This document shows positions 27,549 to 35,812 of a stretch of DNA of 64,000 bases, in pieces (position 1 is the first letter of the stretch; every line of letters begins with the position of its first letter). The DNA is taken from the NCBI GenBank assembly GCA_017458185.1, contig JAFTFY010000025.1, forward strand, positions 62,001-126,000, written 5' to 3'. Under the pieces are notes generated by a model that was not told the DNA's origin, did no database searches, and saw nothing but the letters and a program-made list of their open reading frames with translations. The position numbers and the translations under genes were made by a program. The DNA comes from Neisseriaceae bacterium (GTDB lineage: Bacteria; Pseudomonadota; Gammaproteobacteria; Burkholderiales; Neisseriaceae).

Positions 27549-28289
27549 TTACCCCGTCAATTCATCTGCCAAGCATTGGGCTGCCTGAAAGTCGATGGTG
27601 CCTTCGTAAATCGCACGCCCTGTAATCGCTCCTTCAATGCCGCTATCTGCCACACTACACAAGGCACGAATGTCGTCCAAATTGGTTAAACCGCCTGACG
27701 CAATTACGGGAATGGTTAAAGCGTTGGCTAATTTGGCGGTTTCGTCAATGTTAATGCCGCTCATCATGCCATCGCGGGCAATGTCGGTGTAAATAATGGA
27801 CGACACGCCTAAATCTTCAAATTGTTTGCCTAAATCAACCGCCGCAATGTTGCTGACTTCTGCCCAGCCGTCCGTTGCCACAAAGCCATTTTTTGCGTCA
27901 ATGCCCACAATAATGTGATTGGGAAATTCACGGCAGGCGTCAGCTAAAAATGCTGGATTTTTTACCGCCGCCGTGCCGATAATGGCATAGTGTAAGCCGA
28001 TTTTGATATATTTTTCAATGGTTTGAATATCACGAATACCGCCGCCTAATTCCACAGGAATATTTTTACCCACAGCCGATAAAATGGCTTCAATCGCCGC
28101 AAAATTTTGCGGTTTGCCTGCGAATGCACCGTCTAAATCCACTAAATGCAATCGCCTTGCTCCTTGTTGCAACCAGTGTTCTGCCATTTGTTGCGGATTG
28201 TCGGAAAACACCGTTGTTTCATTCATTAAACCTTGTTTCAAACGCACGCATTGTCCGTTTTTTAAGTCGATTGCAGGGATTAACAGCAT
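27549..28289 (-). CDS. hisA: Phosphoribosylformimino-AICAR-P isomerase
   Basis: 246 residues, a TIM barrel of histidine synthesis that isomerises ProFAR to PRFAR. The catalytic Asp8 is in PAIDLKNG, and [17 protein letters not shown] and ASGGL are conserved. ATG at 28289 with GGAG before it is chosen over an in-frame codon 15 bp upstream. hisF and other his genes are not adjacent in this window. The C-terminal half contains a DUS encoding FQAAQ. Confidence 0.96.
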   Translation of the reverse strand: MLLIPAIDLKNGQCVRLKQGLMNETTVFSDNPQQMAEHWLQQGARRLHLVDLDGAFAGKPQNFAAIEAILSAVGKNIPVELGGGIRDIQTIEKYIKIGLHYAIIGTAAVKNPAFLADACREFPNHIIVGIDAKNGFVATDGWAEVSNIAAVDLGKQFEDLGVSSIIYTDIARDGMMSGINIDETAKLANALTIPVIASGGLTNLDDIRALCSVADSGIEGAITGRAIYEGTIDFQAAQCLADELTG

Positions 28290-28369
28290 TTTTAGATACT
28301 CCAAAATAGTTTCAGGCTGCCTGAAAGGTTAAAAATGGTGTATTTTACCGTTTTTTAACCGTTTCAGGC

Positions 28370-28600
28370 AGCCCTTATCGTCATTGCGAGCCGAGCGAAT
28401 AGCACGGCGAAGCAATCTCCGATAAATTGACGCAGTCAATTTATCGGGTGGCGTGGATCAGGATAACGGCAGTGCAGAAAGATTTTTAGGTAACCTGAAA
28501 GGCTTTTTGCATTGCCGTTTTATTCGATAGGCTACCCGAAATGCCTGCGGCATTTCGGAGATTGCTTCGCTACCGCTCGCAATGACGATAAAGGGGTAGC
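28370..28600. repeat. Two CATTGCGAG-type inverted repeats
   Basis: CGTCATTGCGAGCCGAGCGA (28379) with a GATAAATTGACGCAGTCAATTTATC hairpin, ending GATAACGGCAGTG, and CATTGCCGTTTTATTCGATA...CGAAATGCCTGCGGCATTTCG...CTCGCAATGACGATA (28512-28590). Neither codes. They fill the gap between hisA and the next gene. Confidence 0.65.
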
Positions 28601-28620
28601 CTGAAAATTTCTTTACCATA

Positions 28621-28653
28621 AAAAACAGCGGAATAAATATTTCCGCTGTTTTT
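28621..28653 (-). terminator. Terminator of the flavoprotein operon
   Basis: Stem AAAAACAGCGGAA (28621-28633) with TTCCGCTGTTTTT (28641-28653); on the minus strand it follows the 28655 gene. Confidence 0.8.
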
Positions 28654-28654
28654 G

Positions 28655-29020
28655 CTACGCTTTATTTTTACCGCACGAACACCACATAAGCAGGGCAGGG
28701 ACGGTAATGAGCCATACATACCCCATAATGCTGGCTACGCTTGCTATGTGAAACAGCCAGTCGGTTAGGTAATTCATATGTTTTAAGCCTGAATGGAAAA
28801 AGATAGGCAAGAGAAAAAACGCTGCCACACCGCTGATTAGCGTTACCACAAATGCTTGTTTGCGAACGCGTTTCCAGTTGCGGGGGTCAATGCGGTTTCT
28901 TAACGCCAAGCCCCAAACCAGTATCACGGTGAGAATAATCGCGGCACTGATATGCGGATAGTCCAAAATCAATTCCCGCACCATTAAAATAGCCATAAAA
29001 AACAAGTCAGTAAAACTCAT
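28655..29020 (-). CDS. Hypothetical membrane protein downstream of the flavoprotein
   Basis: 121 residues with about three or four hydrophobic segments (3-20, 25-42, 55-75, 85-110) and a C-terminal MWCSCGKNKA. Not recognised. ATG at 29020 follows AGGAGCGAACA, and the gene begins 11 bp after the end of the flavoprotein frame, so it is the second gene of that operon and may be its membrane partner. If the flavoprotein is broken, this gene's role may be lost too. Confidence 0.65.
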   Translation of the reverse strand: MSFTDLFFMAILMVRELILDYPHISAAIILTVILVWGLALRNRIDPRNWKRVRKQAFVVTLISGVAAFFLLPIFFHSGLKHMNYLTDWLFHIASVASIMGYVWLITVPALLMWCSCGKNKA

Positions 29021-29031
29021 TGTTCGCTCCT

Positions 29032-30339
29032 TTATGCTCTGCCACGCAACACCGTCATATAGGCGGGTTTGAGCATCACATCTTCCAAATACCACGCAAA
29101 ATAACTCGGTTGCAGGGGATTAACCAAAGGCAGTGTGGGGGTGAGTTCGCCCTTGCCGTTAAATTCAACCAACATGGCTTCGCCTTCTCGCACCAACATC
29201 GGGCAGGAAGTGTAGCCGTCAAACAGCATATCAGGCGTTTGTCCGTTGATAACACGAATTAAGTTATGCACCACAACAGGCGTGCTTTTTTTCACCGTAG
29301 CGGCGGTTTTGCCACGCGGCGTGCCATTCACATCGCCCAAACCAAAAATATTCGCATATTTTTTGTGTTGCAGCGTTTCAGTATGAACATTCAGTCAGCC
29401 GTTTTCGTTGGCTAACTCATTGTTATTAAAAATAACATCAGGTGCAAACATCGGCGGCACAATATGTAAGAAATCATACTGCTCGGCAGTTTCGCCGCCT
29501 GTTTCAGGCAGCCTGAAATAAGCCATTTGCTTATCCATATCCACAGCCGCAAGTTCGTGATGATAATGCACTTGTGGCGGCACGGCTAATGTTTGCCAGA
29601 GTTCCAAAACCTTGTCTGCCACAGGTTTTACGCTAAAAATCGCCGCTTTGGCTGCAAAAAAGTCAATTTGCGAATTGTTAGCCGTGCCTGCCTGACGAAT
29701 ACGGTCGGCAAGCATAAAAGTCATTTTTAAGGGGGCTCCTGCACATTTCATATCAGTCGGAGCAAGCGTCATCAACGCTCGACCGCCTTTTTGGCGGAAA
29801 ATATCCATAGCCTGCCAAGTAGCAGTTGCGGCTTCTGGGCTGTAATACACACTGCCCAAACCTTTTTGTCCCAAAGCGGTGATTTCAAAACCGTCAATTT
29901 TTTCATAACCCAAACGCAAACCCGTTGCCACGATTAAATAATCGTAATGCACCTTACCGCTGTGGGTGATAATCATCTGATTGTCAGGCTGAATTTCCTG
30001 AACGCTTTCAGGCAGCCATTTGACGCCGTGCGGAATGAGTTTGGCGTTGTCCGCCTTAACCTTTTGAGCATTGTGCCAAACGCCTGTGGCTAACAGCGTA
30101 AAACCTGGCTGATAATGGTGTTCGCGTTTGCCGTCAATAATGGTGATTTGGGCATTCGGCAGTTGTCGGCGTAAGCGATGAGCCGCCGCAAGTCCAGCCA
30201 AACCGCAACCCATAATCACAATATGCACATTTTGCTTGGAAGTTTCGGCTTGTATTGTGCCAAACGGCAAAGCCGCAACCACAGAACCTGCCGCCGCTAT
30301 TTTTAAAAATTGACGGCGATTGAGTGTTGAGTTTTGCAT
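29032..30339 (-). pseudogene. Tat-exported sulfide:quinone oxidoreductase-like flavoprotein with in-frame TGA
   Basis: 435 codons interrupted by one stop. The first part (30339-29398) starts with a Tat signal (NRRQFLK), then the FAD-binding GCGLAGLAAAHRL, YLIVATGLRLGYE, CAGAPLKMTFMLAD and PPMFAPD, the layout of SQR-type flavoproteins. TGA at 29395-29397 follows ELANENG; past it the same frame continues LNVHTETLQHKKYANIFGLGD, VNGTPRGKTAATV and on to the C-terminus, exactly the expected second half. Homologues usually have Trp there, so a TGG to TGA change is likely. No frameshift is needed. Confidence 0.8.
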
Positions 30340-30530
30340 TTTGTTTTCCTTTGAAATCATTGATGTTTAATATAACAGATTATTTTTGTTATTCTTTTTA
30401 TAATAAGTTATATCGCTAAATTTTATATAAGTATAAATTAATATTATATTTATTTCAATAGAAAATATTAAATAATTATTTTCTTGTGTTTGAGATTGTT
30501 TATATGACAGAATGATTTTCAGGCTGCCTG

Positions 30531-30560
30531 AAAAAATCGGACGATTATTTAATCGTCCGA
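30531..30560 (-). terminator. Intrinsic terminator of the RTX gene
   Basis: TCGGACGATTA (30537-) pairs with TAATCGTCCGA (-30560); on the minus strand the stem is followed by TTTTTT and then a DUS. 30361-30530 is AT-rich with no clear gene. Confidence 0.8.
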
Positions 30561-30582
30561 TAGATGAGATTTCAGCATTCAA

Positions 30583-32910
30583 TTACGCCACACCTGACCC
30601 TGTCAAGTAATTATTAGGATTAAGCGAATTATCCGTATTACTTGCCAACAATGTGGTTGCACTGCCACTGCCGAAACTTGCCATTGCGTTAATCATTTTT
30701 TGCAAAGACGCTTCGGTTGCCGCAAGTGTGGGGTCGGCAATAATGGCGTCAATGTGGGCAGTGGTTAATTTTGTGCCGTTTTTGAATTGCAACTCGTCAA
30801 TGCGATAGTTACTGTTAAAGTGATTTTGCACCGTCAATTTATCATCACCTGTTTTGGCTTTGATAATCAAATTAGTGCCACTACGCGTAAAAGTAAAATC
30901 ACTCACTTTACGATTATCAGTAAAGCGAATAACATCTTTACGATTTTCAGGTTTATCGTAGTTATAAATGGTATCTTGACCAAAGTTAGCGTCAAACAGA
31001 TACACATCGTTGCCGTAACCGCCACTCAAATAATCGTTACCAGCACCGCCGTTTAATGTATCGTTGCCATTTTCGCCGTACAGTCTGTCATTACCCACAC
31101 CGCCATACAAACGATCATTTCCATCACCACCATATAGCGTATCATCGCCATTTAAGCCATACAACAAATTATTTTCGTTATTTCCTGAGACGGTATCATT
31201 ATTTGCCGTTCCCACCATAACATTTTGTTTGAGATAATAATCTATCACTGCATTATCCTTACCCAATGCTTTGACATCATCAATCATATTTTGGATAGGC
31301 AAAACAGCGTAAGTGCCAATACCATTTAACACGCTTACCAAATCGTAGATAGCATTTGTTTTGGCAAGAGTGGTATTGTTCCAAGACAAACCTTTCGCCA
31401 ATTCCGTTAATTTGGTTTTCAGGTTGCTAAACACCATTTGCACTTCACCAGTAACCACATTGGTTACTGTTTCCATTGCAAACAAATCTGCATAATCCGT
31501 TTGAGCTAAAATCATTGAATGCACATAATTTTTGAATTTATCGTATTCTTTACGCAGTTCATCTGCCGCACCTGAACCTGGATTTCTATTGTATCCATTT
31601 TGTTTAAATTCGCCGCCAGTTAAAACTTCGATTGTTTCCAACACTCTTGCGTCAATATATGAGCCACGCGAAGTTTTATCCACTTTGGTAACGCCTGCCC
31701 ATTCAAAAATCAAATCGTCCAACATATTGGTACGATTGGTTTTATTTGCGGCAACATATTTTTTTACCATATTCAGCAATTTGCTATTTTGCGACATAGC
31801 AATCATCAAAGATTCCAAATTGCCAAATCCTTGCACATCAGGCAGGGCGTATAATTGTTCTAACACTTTATCCGACACACCGTCTAATGTTGCAGTACTT
31901 TGCGTACGCGTTAAATCGCTGTTAAACCACACATCGTCAATACCAGTGGTTTTACCGTCTTTCCACACAACCGTTGATTGTTGAGCGTGTTTATTGCCAT
32001 TTTCATCAACCACATTACTGTTTTTATATCCCAAGTTAATTTCCGTAATGCCTGTTTTACTAATGGCGGTTAATTCGTCCGACTGCGACACGCCGTCATT
32101 TACTTTATCTTGCCACACGAGCAATTTTTTCCACACTTTATCTTTATTGTTAATTACGCCGTCGCCGTTATCGTCATATTGAGCCAGTGCGTCAAAGCCG
32201 TTTGTGGCGAGCGTGCCGTCTTTTAATTTGGTGTGATTACCAAACAGTTCCGCACCGTTATCGATTGTGCCGTTACCGTTCAAATCCAGTGCCAACAAGC
32301 CGTCTTGGTAGTGAGCCCAAGCGGTTTTTTCCTTAAAGCCATTGTTATCCAAGTCGAAATAAACGCCGTTTTTGAGTTTATACGAACCCACACCGTCCCC
32401 ATTTAAGTCGATTACTAATGGAGAAGCCGCATTGACAGCAGGTTCTGTATCAGGAACTTCTGGGTCTTTTAATAAGCAAGGAATTAGTGGAGCAAGCCAA
32501 TCATAAATTGTTGTGGCAATGGTATATGGCCAGAAAAATTTTCCTGCTACAAATTTAATTTTTCCTAATCCTTTGAACCACCCTTTGGAATCTTCCAATG
32601 TAGCCGCTTGAGTTTCTAATGCTATTTTTGCTGCTGTTCTTTGGATTTCTGCCCAAAGATCCCAACCCGTAGCACTACCCGAATTGATATTTGAGAGCGT
32701 TTGTATCAATCTAACTAGTCCTGCCGATGTTTCTTTGGCAAATGCTTCCGCCGCTTCTCCGTGAATATTCATTGCATTAGCAATGAGTTTTCCACCCAAT
32801 TCGGCAAATTTTTCCCACACTTCGCCTTCCATATTGTCCCAAAACACTTCTTTAATGCAAGCCCATAACTTGCTTTCTTTTGGCTGATAAGCCACTGTTG
32901 TACTACTCAT
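30583..32910 (-). CDS. RTX family calcium-binding secreted protein (FrpC-like)
   Basis: 775 residues, no N-terminal signal, as in type I secreted proteins. The N-terminal 150 residues are helical with a hydrophobic stretch near 125-145. EF-hand-like loops follow (DLNGDGVGS, DLDNNGFKE, DLNGNGTID, DDNGDGVIN, about 168-250), as in FrpA/FrpC-type proteins. The RTX nonapeptides GGDGNDRLY, GGVGNDRLY, GENGNDTLN, GGAGNDYLS and GGYGNDVYL lie at about 580-632. The C-terminal 100 residues would hold the secretion signal. No hlyB/hlyD/tolC-type genes are in the window. The gene contains no DUS. Confidence 0.88.
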   Translation of the reverse strand: MSSTTVAYQPKESKLWACIKEVFWDNMEGEVWEKFAELGGKLIANAMNIHGEAAEAFAKETSAGLVRLIQTLSNINSGSATGWDLWAEIQRTAAKIALETQAATLEDSKGWFKGLGKIKFVAGKFFWPYTIATTIYDWLAPLIPCLLKDPEVPDTEPAVNAASPLVIDLNGDGVGSYKLKNGVYFDLDNNGFKEKTAWAHYQDGLLALDLNGNGTIDNGAELFGNHTKLKDGTLATNGFDALAQYDDNGDGVINNKDKVWKKLLVWQDKVNDGVSQSDELTAISKTGITEINLGYKNSNVVDENGNKHAQQSTVVWKDGKTTGIDDVWFNSDLTRTQSTATLDGVSDKVLEQLYALPDVQGFGNLESLMIAMSQNSKLLNMVKKYVAANKTNRTNMLDDLIFEWAGVTKVDKTSRGSYIDARVLETIEVLTGGEFKQNGYNRNPGSGAADELRKEYDKFKNYVHSMILAQTDYADLFAMETVTNVVTGEVQMVFSNLKTKLTELAKGLSWNNTTLAKTNAIYDLVSVLNGIGTYAVLPIQNMIDDVKALGKDNAVIDYYLKQNVMVGTANNDTVSGNNENNLLYGLNGDDTLYGGDGNDRLYGGVGNDRLYGENGNDTLNGGAGNDYLSGGYGNDVYLFDANFGQDTIYNYDKPENRKDVIRFTDNRKVSDFTFTRSGTNLIIKAKTGDDKLTVQNHFNSNYRIDELQFKNGTKLTTAHIDAIIADPTLAATEASLQKMINAMASFGSGSATTLLASNTDNSLNPNNYLTGSGVA

Positions 32911-32938
32911 TGCAATTCACTCCTTATTGTGAATAAAG

Positions 32939-33616
32939 TTAAAAAGAAATTATCTTTTGATAAAATACATTATCAAAGATAAATGCCAAAAAAAATAAAA
33001 ATATTCCAATATAGAATAATAAAATACAAAAAAATCTAACTTCTATACGAAATCCAGTATCAAATAAATCTAATTTGTTTTTTGCTACGCGTTCGTAATT
33101 AAATTTTTTTATGTAATCATAATCTCTAATAATTCCTTTATTTTCTGATACTTTAATTTCATATTCAAAATAATTACAAAGTAAAGAATATGTTGTATTG
33201 TATTTATAATATAATTTGCTACATTCTGAATACTCATCAAGACCATCAACTGAAAGTATAAATATAAAAATAAAGGGACTTAAAATAGCAAAAATTAATA
33301 TGATACCTATAATTCCCAAAAAAGATAAATTTAAATAAAAACTAAAATCACAAATAATCATTAAAATTCCCAAACAGATTATTGTACCGTCTATAATGCT
33401 TAATTTTGATAATATGTTAATAAATTTATCAAATTTAGCAACAATAATATCTGCTTGCTGATATTCTTCATAAATATTTTTATCAAAAGATGAAGATTGT
33501 AAGGTAATTTTTTGCCATTTTTGTTTATTTTCTTGTAATTTTTTTAATGAATTATATCCGTCATAAATCAAAAACACGCCCAATAAAAATAAAGCAATAT
33601 GAATAAACATTTCCAT
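32939..33616 (-). CDS. Hypothetical membrane protein upstream of the RTX gene
   Basis: 225 residues; not recognised. About four membrane segments: 4-20, 79-97, 100-125 and 190-215. Between them are charged loops with many Tyr, Lys and Glu. It is much more AT-rich than its neighbours. ATG at 33616 follows AAGGA by nine bases; an upstream frame extension passes through a DUS and is rejected. It ends 28 bp before the RTX start, so the two form an operon. A role in immunity or export is a guess from position. Confidence 0.6.
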   Translation of the reverse strand: MEMFIHIALFLLGVFLIYDGYNSLKKLQENKQKWQKITLQSSSFDKNIYEEYQQADIIVAKFDKFINILSKLSIIDGTIICLGILMIICDFSFYLNLSFLGIIGIILIFAILSPFIFIFILSVDGLDEYSECSKLYYKYNTTYSLLCNYFEYEIKVSENKGIIRDYDYIKKFNYERVAKNKLDLFDTGFRIEVRFFCILLFYIGIFLFFLAFIFDNVFYQKIISF

Positions 33617-33659
33617 AATCAAAAATCCTTTACAAAAAAACCTTTTCAGGCAGCCTGAA

Positions 33660-33805
33660 AAGCCGTAACAAGCGTAGGGTAGGCAACTTGTTGCCCACGC
33701 GTTTTTATTCAACAATAGGCAACCTGAAAAACATTTTGCATTGCCATTCTCCTTGCGTGCGGAGATTACTACGCCTTAACTTCGTTAAGGCTCGTAATGA
33801 CAGTA
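33660..33805. repeat. Composite repeat region upstream of murC
   Basis: AGCGTAGGGTAGGCAACTTG with TTGCCCACGCG (33674-33705, same type as at 63282), then CATTGCCATTCTCCTTGCG...CCTTAACTTCGTTAAGG...CTCGTAATGACAG (about 33739-33802). The 33617-34228 gap holds no gene. Confidence 0.55.
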
Positions 33806-33830
33806 TCTTTTTTTGTATAGCGTTTCTTCC

Positions 33831-33889
33831 CCTGCACGGGAAGTGCTCACACCTGCACGGGAAGTGCTTACCCCTGCACGGGAAGTGCT
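33831..33889. repeat. Three 21-bp direct repeats
   Basis: CCTGCACGGGAAGTGCT begins at 33831, 33852 and 33873, a 21-bp period, each unit with its own GCAC...GTGC dyad. A degenerate DUS (TTCAGGTAGCCTGAA) follows. Confidence 0.7.
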
Positions 33890-33988
33890 TTCAGGTAGCC
33901 TGAAAAAGCAATTTTAACGCCTGCCATTATACAATACTTCTGCCCAAAAATATAACATAGTAATGTAACTATTTTTTCGATTTATGTG

Positions 33989-34001
33989 TTTTTTTTTTTT
34001 T
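33989..34001 (+). repeat. T13 homopolymer upstream of murC
   Basis: Thirteen T in a row, about 230 bp before the murC ATG. The rest of 33900-34228 is AT-rich, ending with a DUS at 34198 and a ribosome site (AAGGAG). Confidence 0.8.
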
Positions 34002-34228
34002 ATTATTTCAATAGGTTGTGATATATTTTTCATTTTATTTCATTTTCTTGAATTATCACTCATTGTTGCGTTTTTTGTCTTTTTACCTGTTTTATCCCAA
34101 ACAAATGAGTAATCCATAGCCCACGCATTTTAATTGCCTTTCAGGCTGCCTGAATATTTTTCAATTTAATGGGTGATAATTGATACAATAAACCACTTTC
34201 AGGCAGCCTAATTCAACAAGGAGTAAAT

Positions 34229-35635
34229 ATGAAAAAACGCATTCAACACATTCATTTTGTGGGCATTGGCGGCACGGGTATGTGTGGCATTGCCGAAGTG
34301 TTGCACAACTTGGGCTACACCGTGTCGGGTTCGGATATGGCAGACAATGCCGCAACTGCCCATTTAGATGAAATTGGGGTGAAAATTTTCAAAGGACACG
34401 CCGCAAAACATATCGACAACGCCCAAGTTGTGGTTACTTCCACAGCGGTGAAAAACGATAATCCCGAAGTGATTGCCGCCGTAGAAAATCACATTCCCGT
34501 GATTCCGCGTGCGATGATGTTAGCCGAGTTAATGCGGTTTCGTGAAGGCATTGCCATTGCAGGCACGCACGGCAAAACCACGACAACCAGCCTAACCGCG
34601 TCTATTTTAGCCGCTGGCGGTCTTGACCCGACTTTCGTCATCGGCGGACGCTTAAACGCCGCAGGTTCTAATGCACGACTGGGACACGGTGAATATATTG
34701 TGGCAGAAGCCGATGAGTCGGACGCGTCCTTTTTGCATTTGTCGCCCTTATTTACAGCGGTTACCAACATTGACGAAGACCATATGGACACTTACGACCA
34801 CGATGTTGCCAAGTTGCACCACGCTTTTGTGGATTTTATTCATCGTATGCCGTTTTATGGCAAGGCGTTTTTGTGTATTGAAAGTCCGCATATTCGCACC
34901 ATTTTGCCGCAAATTAAAAAACCGTTTGCTACATACGGCTTTGATAATCAAGCCGATATTTACGCCACGAATGTGGTTGCTTTGGGCAGTCAAATGTCTT
35001 TTATGGTGCATTGCAATCATCAAAAAATTCAACCCTTTACCGTGTTGCTCAACCTACCAGGCGAGCATAATGTGTTAAACGCATTGGCGGCGATTGGCAT
35101 TGCTTTGGAGTGTGGCGTGGGCGTTGCGGCGATTAGTCATGGTTTGAAACATTTTCAAGGCGTGGGGCGGCGATTTACCGATTGCGGTGAAATTAGGCTG
35201 CCTGAAAACGGCAAAGTCTTGTTAATAGACGATTACGGTCATCACCCCACTGAAATGCGTGCCACGATTGCCGCCGCACGGGGAGCGTATCCAAATCGCC
35301 GTTTGGTGCTGGTTTTTCAGCCACACCGCTATACCCGCACACGCGATTTATTCGATGACTTTGTGAAAATATTAAGCACAGTTGATTTGCTTGTGTTAGC
35401 CGATGTGTATCCAGCAGGCGAAACCCCCATCGCCGCCGCCGACAGCCGTAGTTTGGCTCACGCCATTCGTGTGTTAGGCAAAACCGAGCCGATTTACGCA
35501 GGACAAGTTGCCGAAGTGCCTGCGGTGTTAATGAATGTGTTAAAAGACGGCGATGTGGTGCTCAATATGGGTGCAGGCAATATCAATAAAGTGCCAGAGT
35601 TGTTGAAGCAGTTATCAGTGAGCAATGAGCAATGA
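34229..35635 (+). CDS. murC: UDP-N-acetylmuramate--L-alanine ligase
   Basis: 468 residues, normal for MurC. It adds L-Ala to UDP-MurNAc in peptidoglycan synthesis. N-terminal [15 protein letters not shown], the P-loop GTHGKTT (112-118), EADESDASF and the C-terminal DDYGHHPTE and QPHRYTRT are present. A DUS encodes RLPEN between domains. The final residues SVSNEQ come from a heptamer repeat. AAGGAG precedes the ATG. No other mur or fts genes adjoin it, although murC often lies in the dcw cluster, so it has been moved here. Confidence 0.95.
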   Translation: MKKRIQHIHFVGIGGTGMCGIAEVLHNLGYTVSGSDMADNAATAHLDEIGVKIFKGHAAKHIDNAQVVVTSTAVKNDNPEVIAAVENHIPVIPRAMMLAELMRFREGIAIAGTHGKTTTTSLTASILAAGGLDPTFVIGGRLNAAGSNARLGHGEYIVAEADESDASFLHLSPLFTAVTNIDEDHMDTYDHDVAKLHHAFVDFIHRMPFYGKAFLCIESPHIRTILPQIKKPFATYGFDNQADIYATNVVALGSQMSFMVHCNHQKIQPFTVLLNLPGEHNVLNALAAIGIALECGVGVAAISHGLKHFQGVGRRFTDCGEIRLPENGKVLLIDDYGHHPTEMRATIAAARGAYPNRRLVLVFQPHRYTRTRDLFDDFVKILSTVDLLVLADVYPAGETPIAAADSRSLAHAIRVLGKTEPIYAGQVAEVPAVLMNVLKDGDVVLNMGAGNINKVPELLKQLSVSNEQ

Positions 35636-35812
35636 GCAGTGAGCAATGATTAAGTCAAGCCTTACGGCTTGACGGATATTTTTTAGATAACGCTTCGATT
35701 GTTTTTCAGGCAGCCTGAAAAACAATCGAAGCGTTATCTAAAATAATTTGTCCTGCCGTAAGGCAGGACATAAAACCTAATTGCTCATTACTCATTGCTC
35801 ATTGCTAATTTG
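35617..35812. repeat. Heptamer-type stop-codon repeat, copy 5 (full inverted pair)
   Basis: Left half: TGAGCAA, TGAGCAA, TGAGCAG, TGAGCAA, a GTCAAGCC-TTAC-GGCTTGAC hairpin, then the palindrome at 35681-35743. Right half: a GTCCTGCC-GTAA-GGCAGGAC hairpin and four reversed heptamers ending in the stop region of the 35788 gene. Both converging genes end inside it. Confidence 0.85.
35681..35743. repeat. 63-nt perfect palindrome centred on a DUS
   Basis: Arms of 31 nt (35681-35711 and 35713-35743) around a single A at 35712. The arm is TTTTAGATAACGCTTCGATT then GTTTTTCAGGC, so the DUS is the centre of symmetry. It could form a long cruciform or a strong bidirectional terminator between murC and the glycosyltransferase. 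Confidence 0.9.

Noticed and set aside
29395-29397. Selenocysteine at the in-frame TGA of the flavoprotein
   Set aside because: Homologues are expected to have Trp, not Cys, and no SECIS-like hairpin was noticed after the codon.
30367-30582. A 71-codon minus-strand frame after the RTX gene
   Set aside because: It covers the RTX terminator and a DUS and is AT-rich spacer; no start signal.
33831-33889. CRISPR array or plasmid-type iterons
   Set aside because: The period is 21 bp with almost no spacer between units; three copies, no cas or rep gene.
33688-33903. A 71-codon plus-strand frame across the 21-bp repeats (LHGKC repeated)
   Set aside because: It only translates the repeat units and a DUS, has no ribosome site and no domain-like sequence.
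34229-35635. Mpl (murein tripeptide ligase) instead of MurC
   Set aside because: The [19 protein letters not shown] start and [13 protein letters not shown] segments fit MurC, and length agrees.
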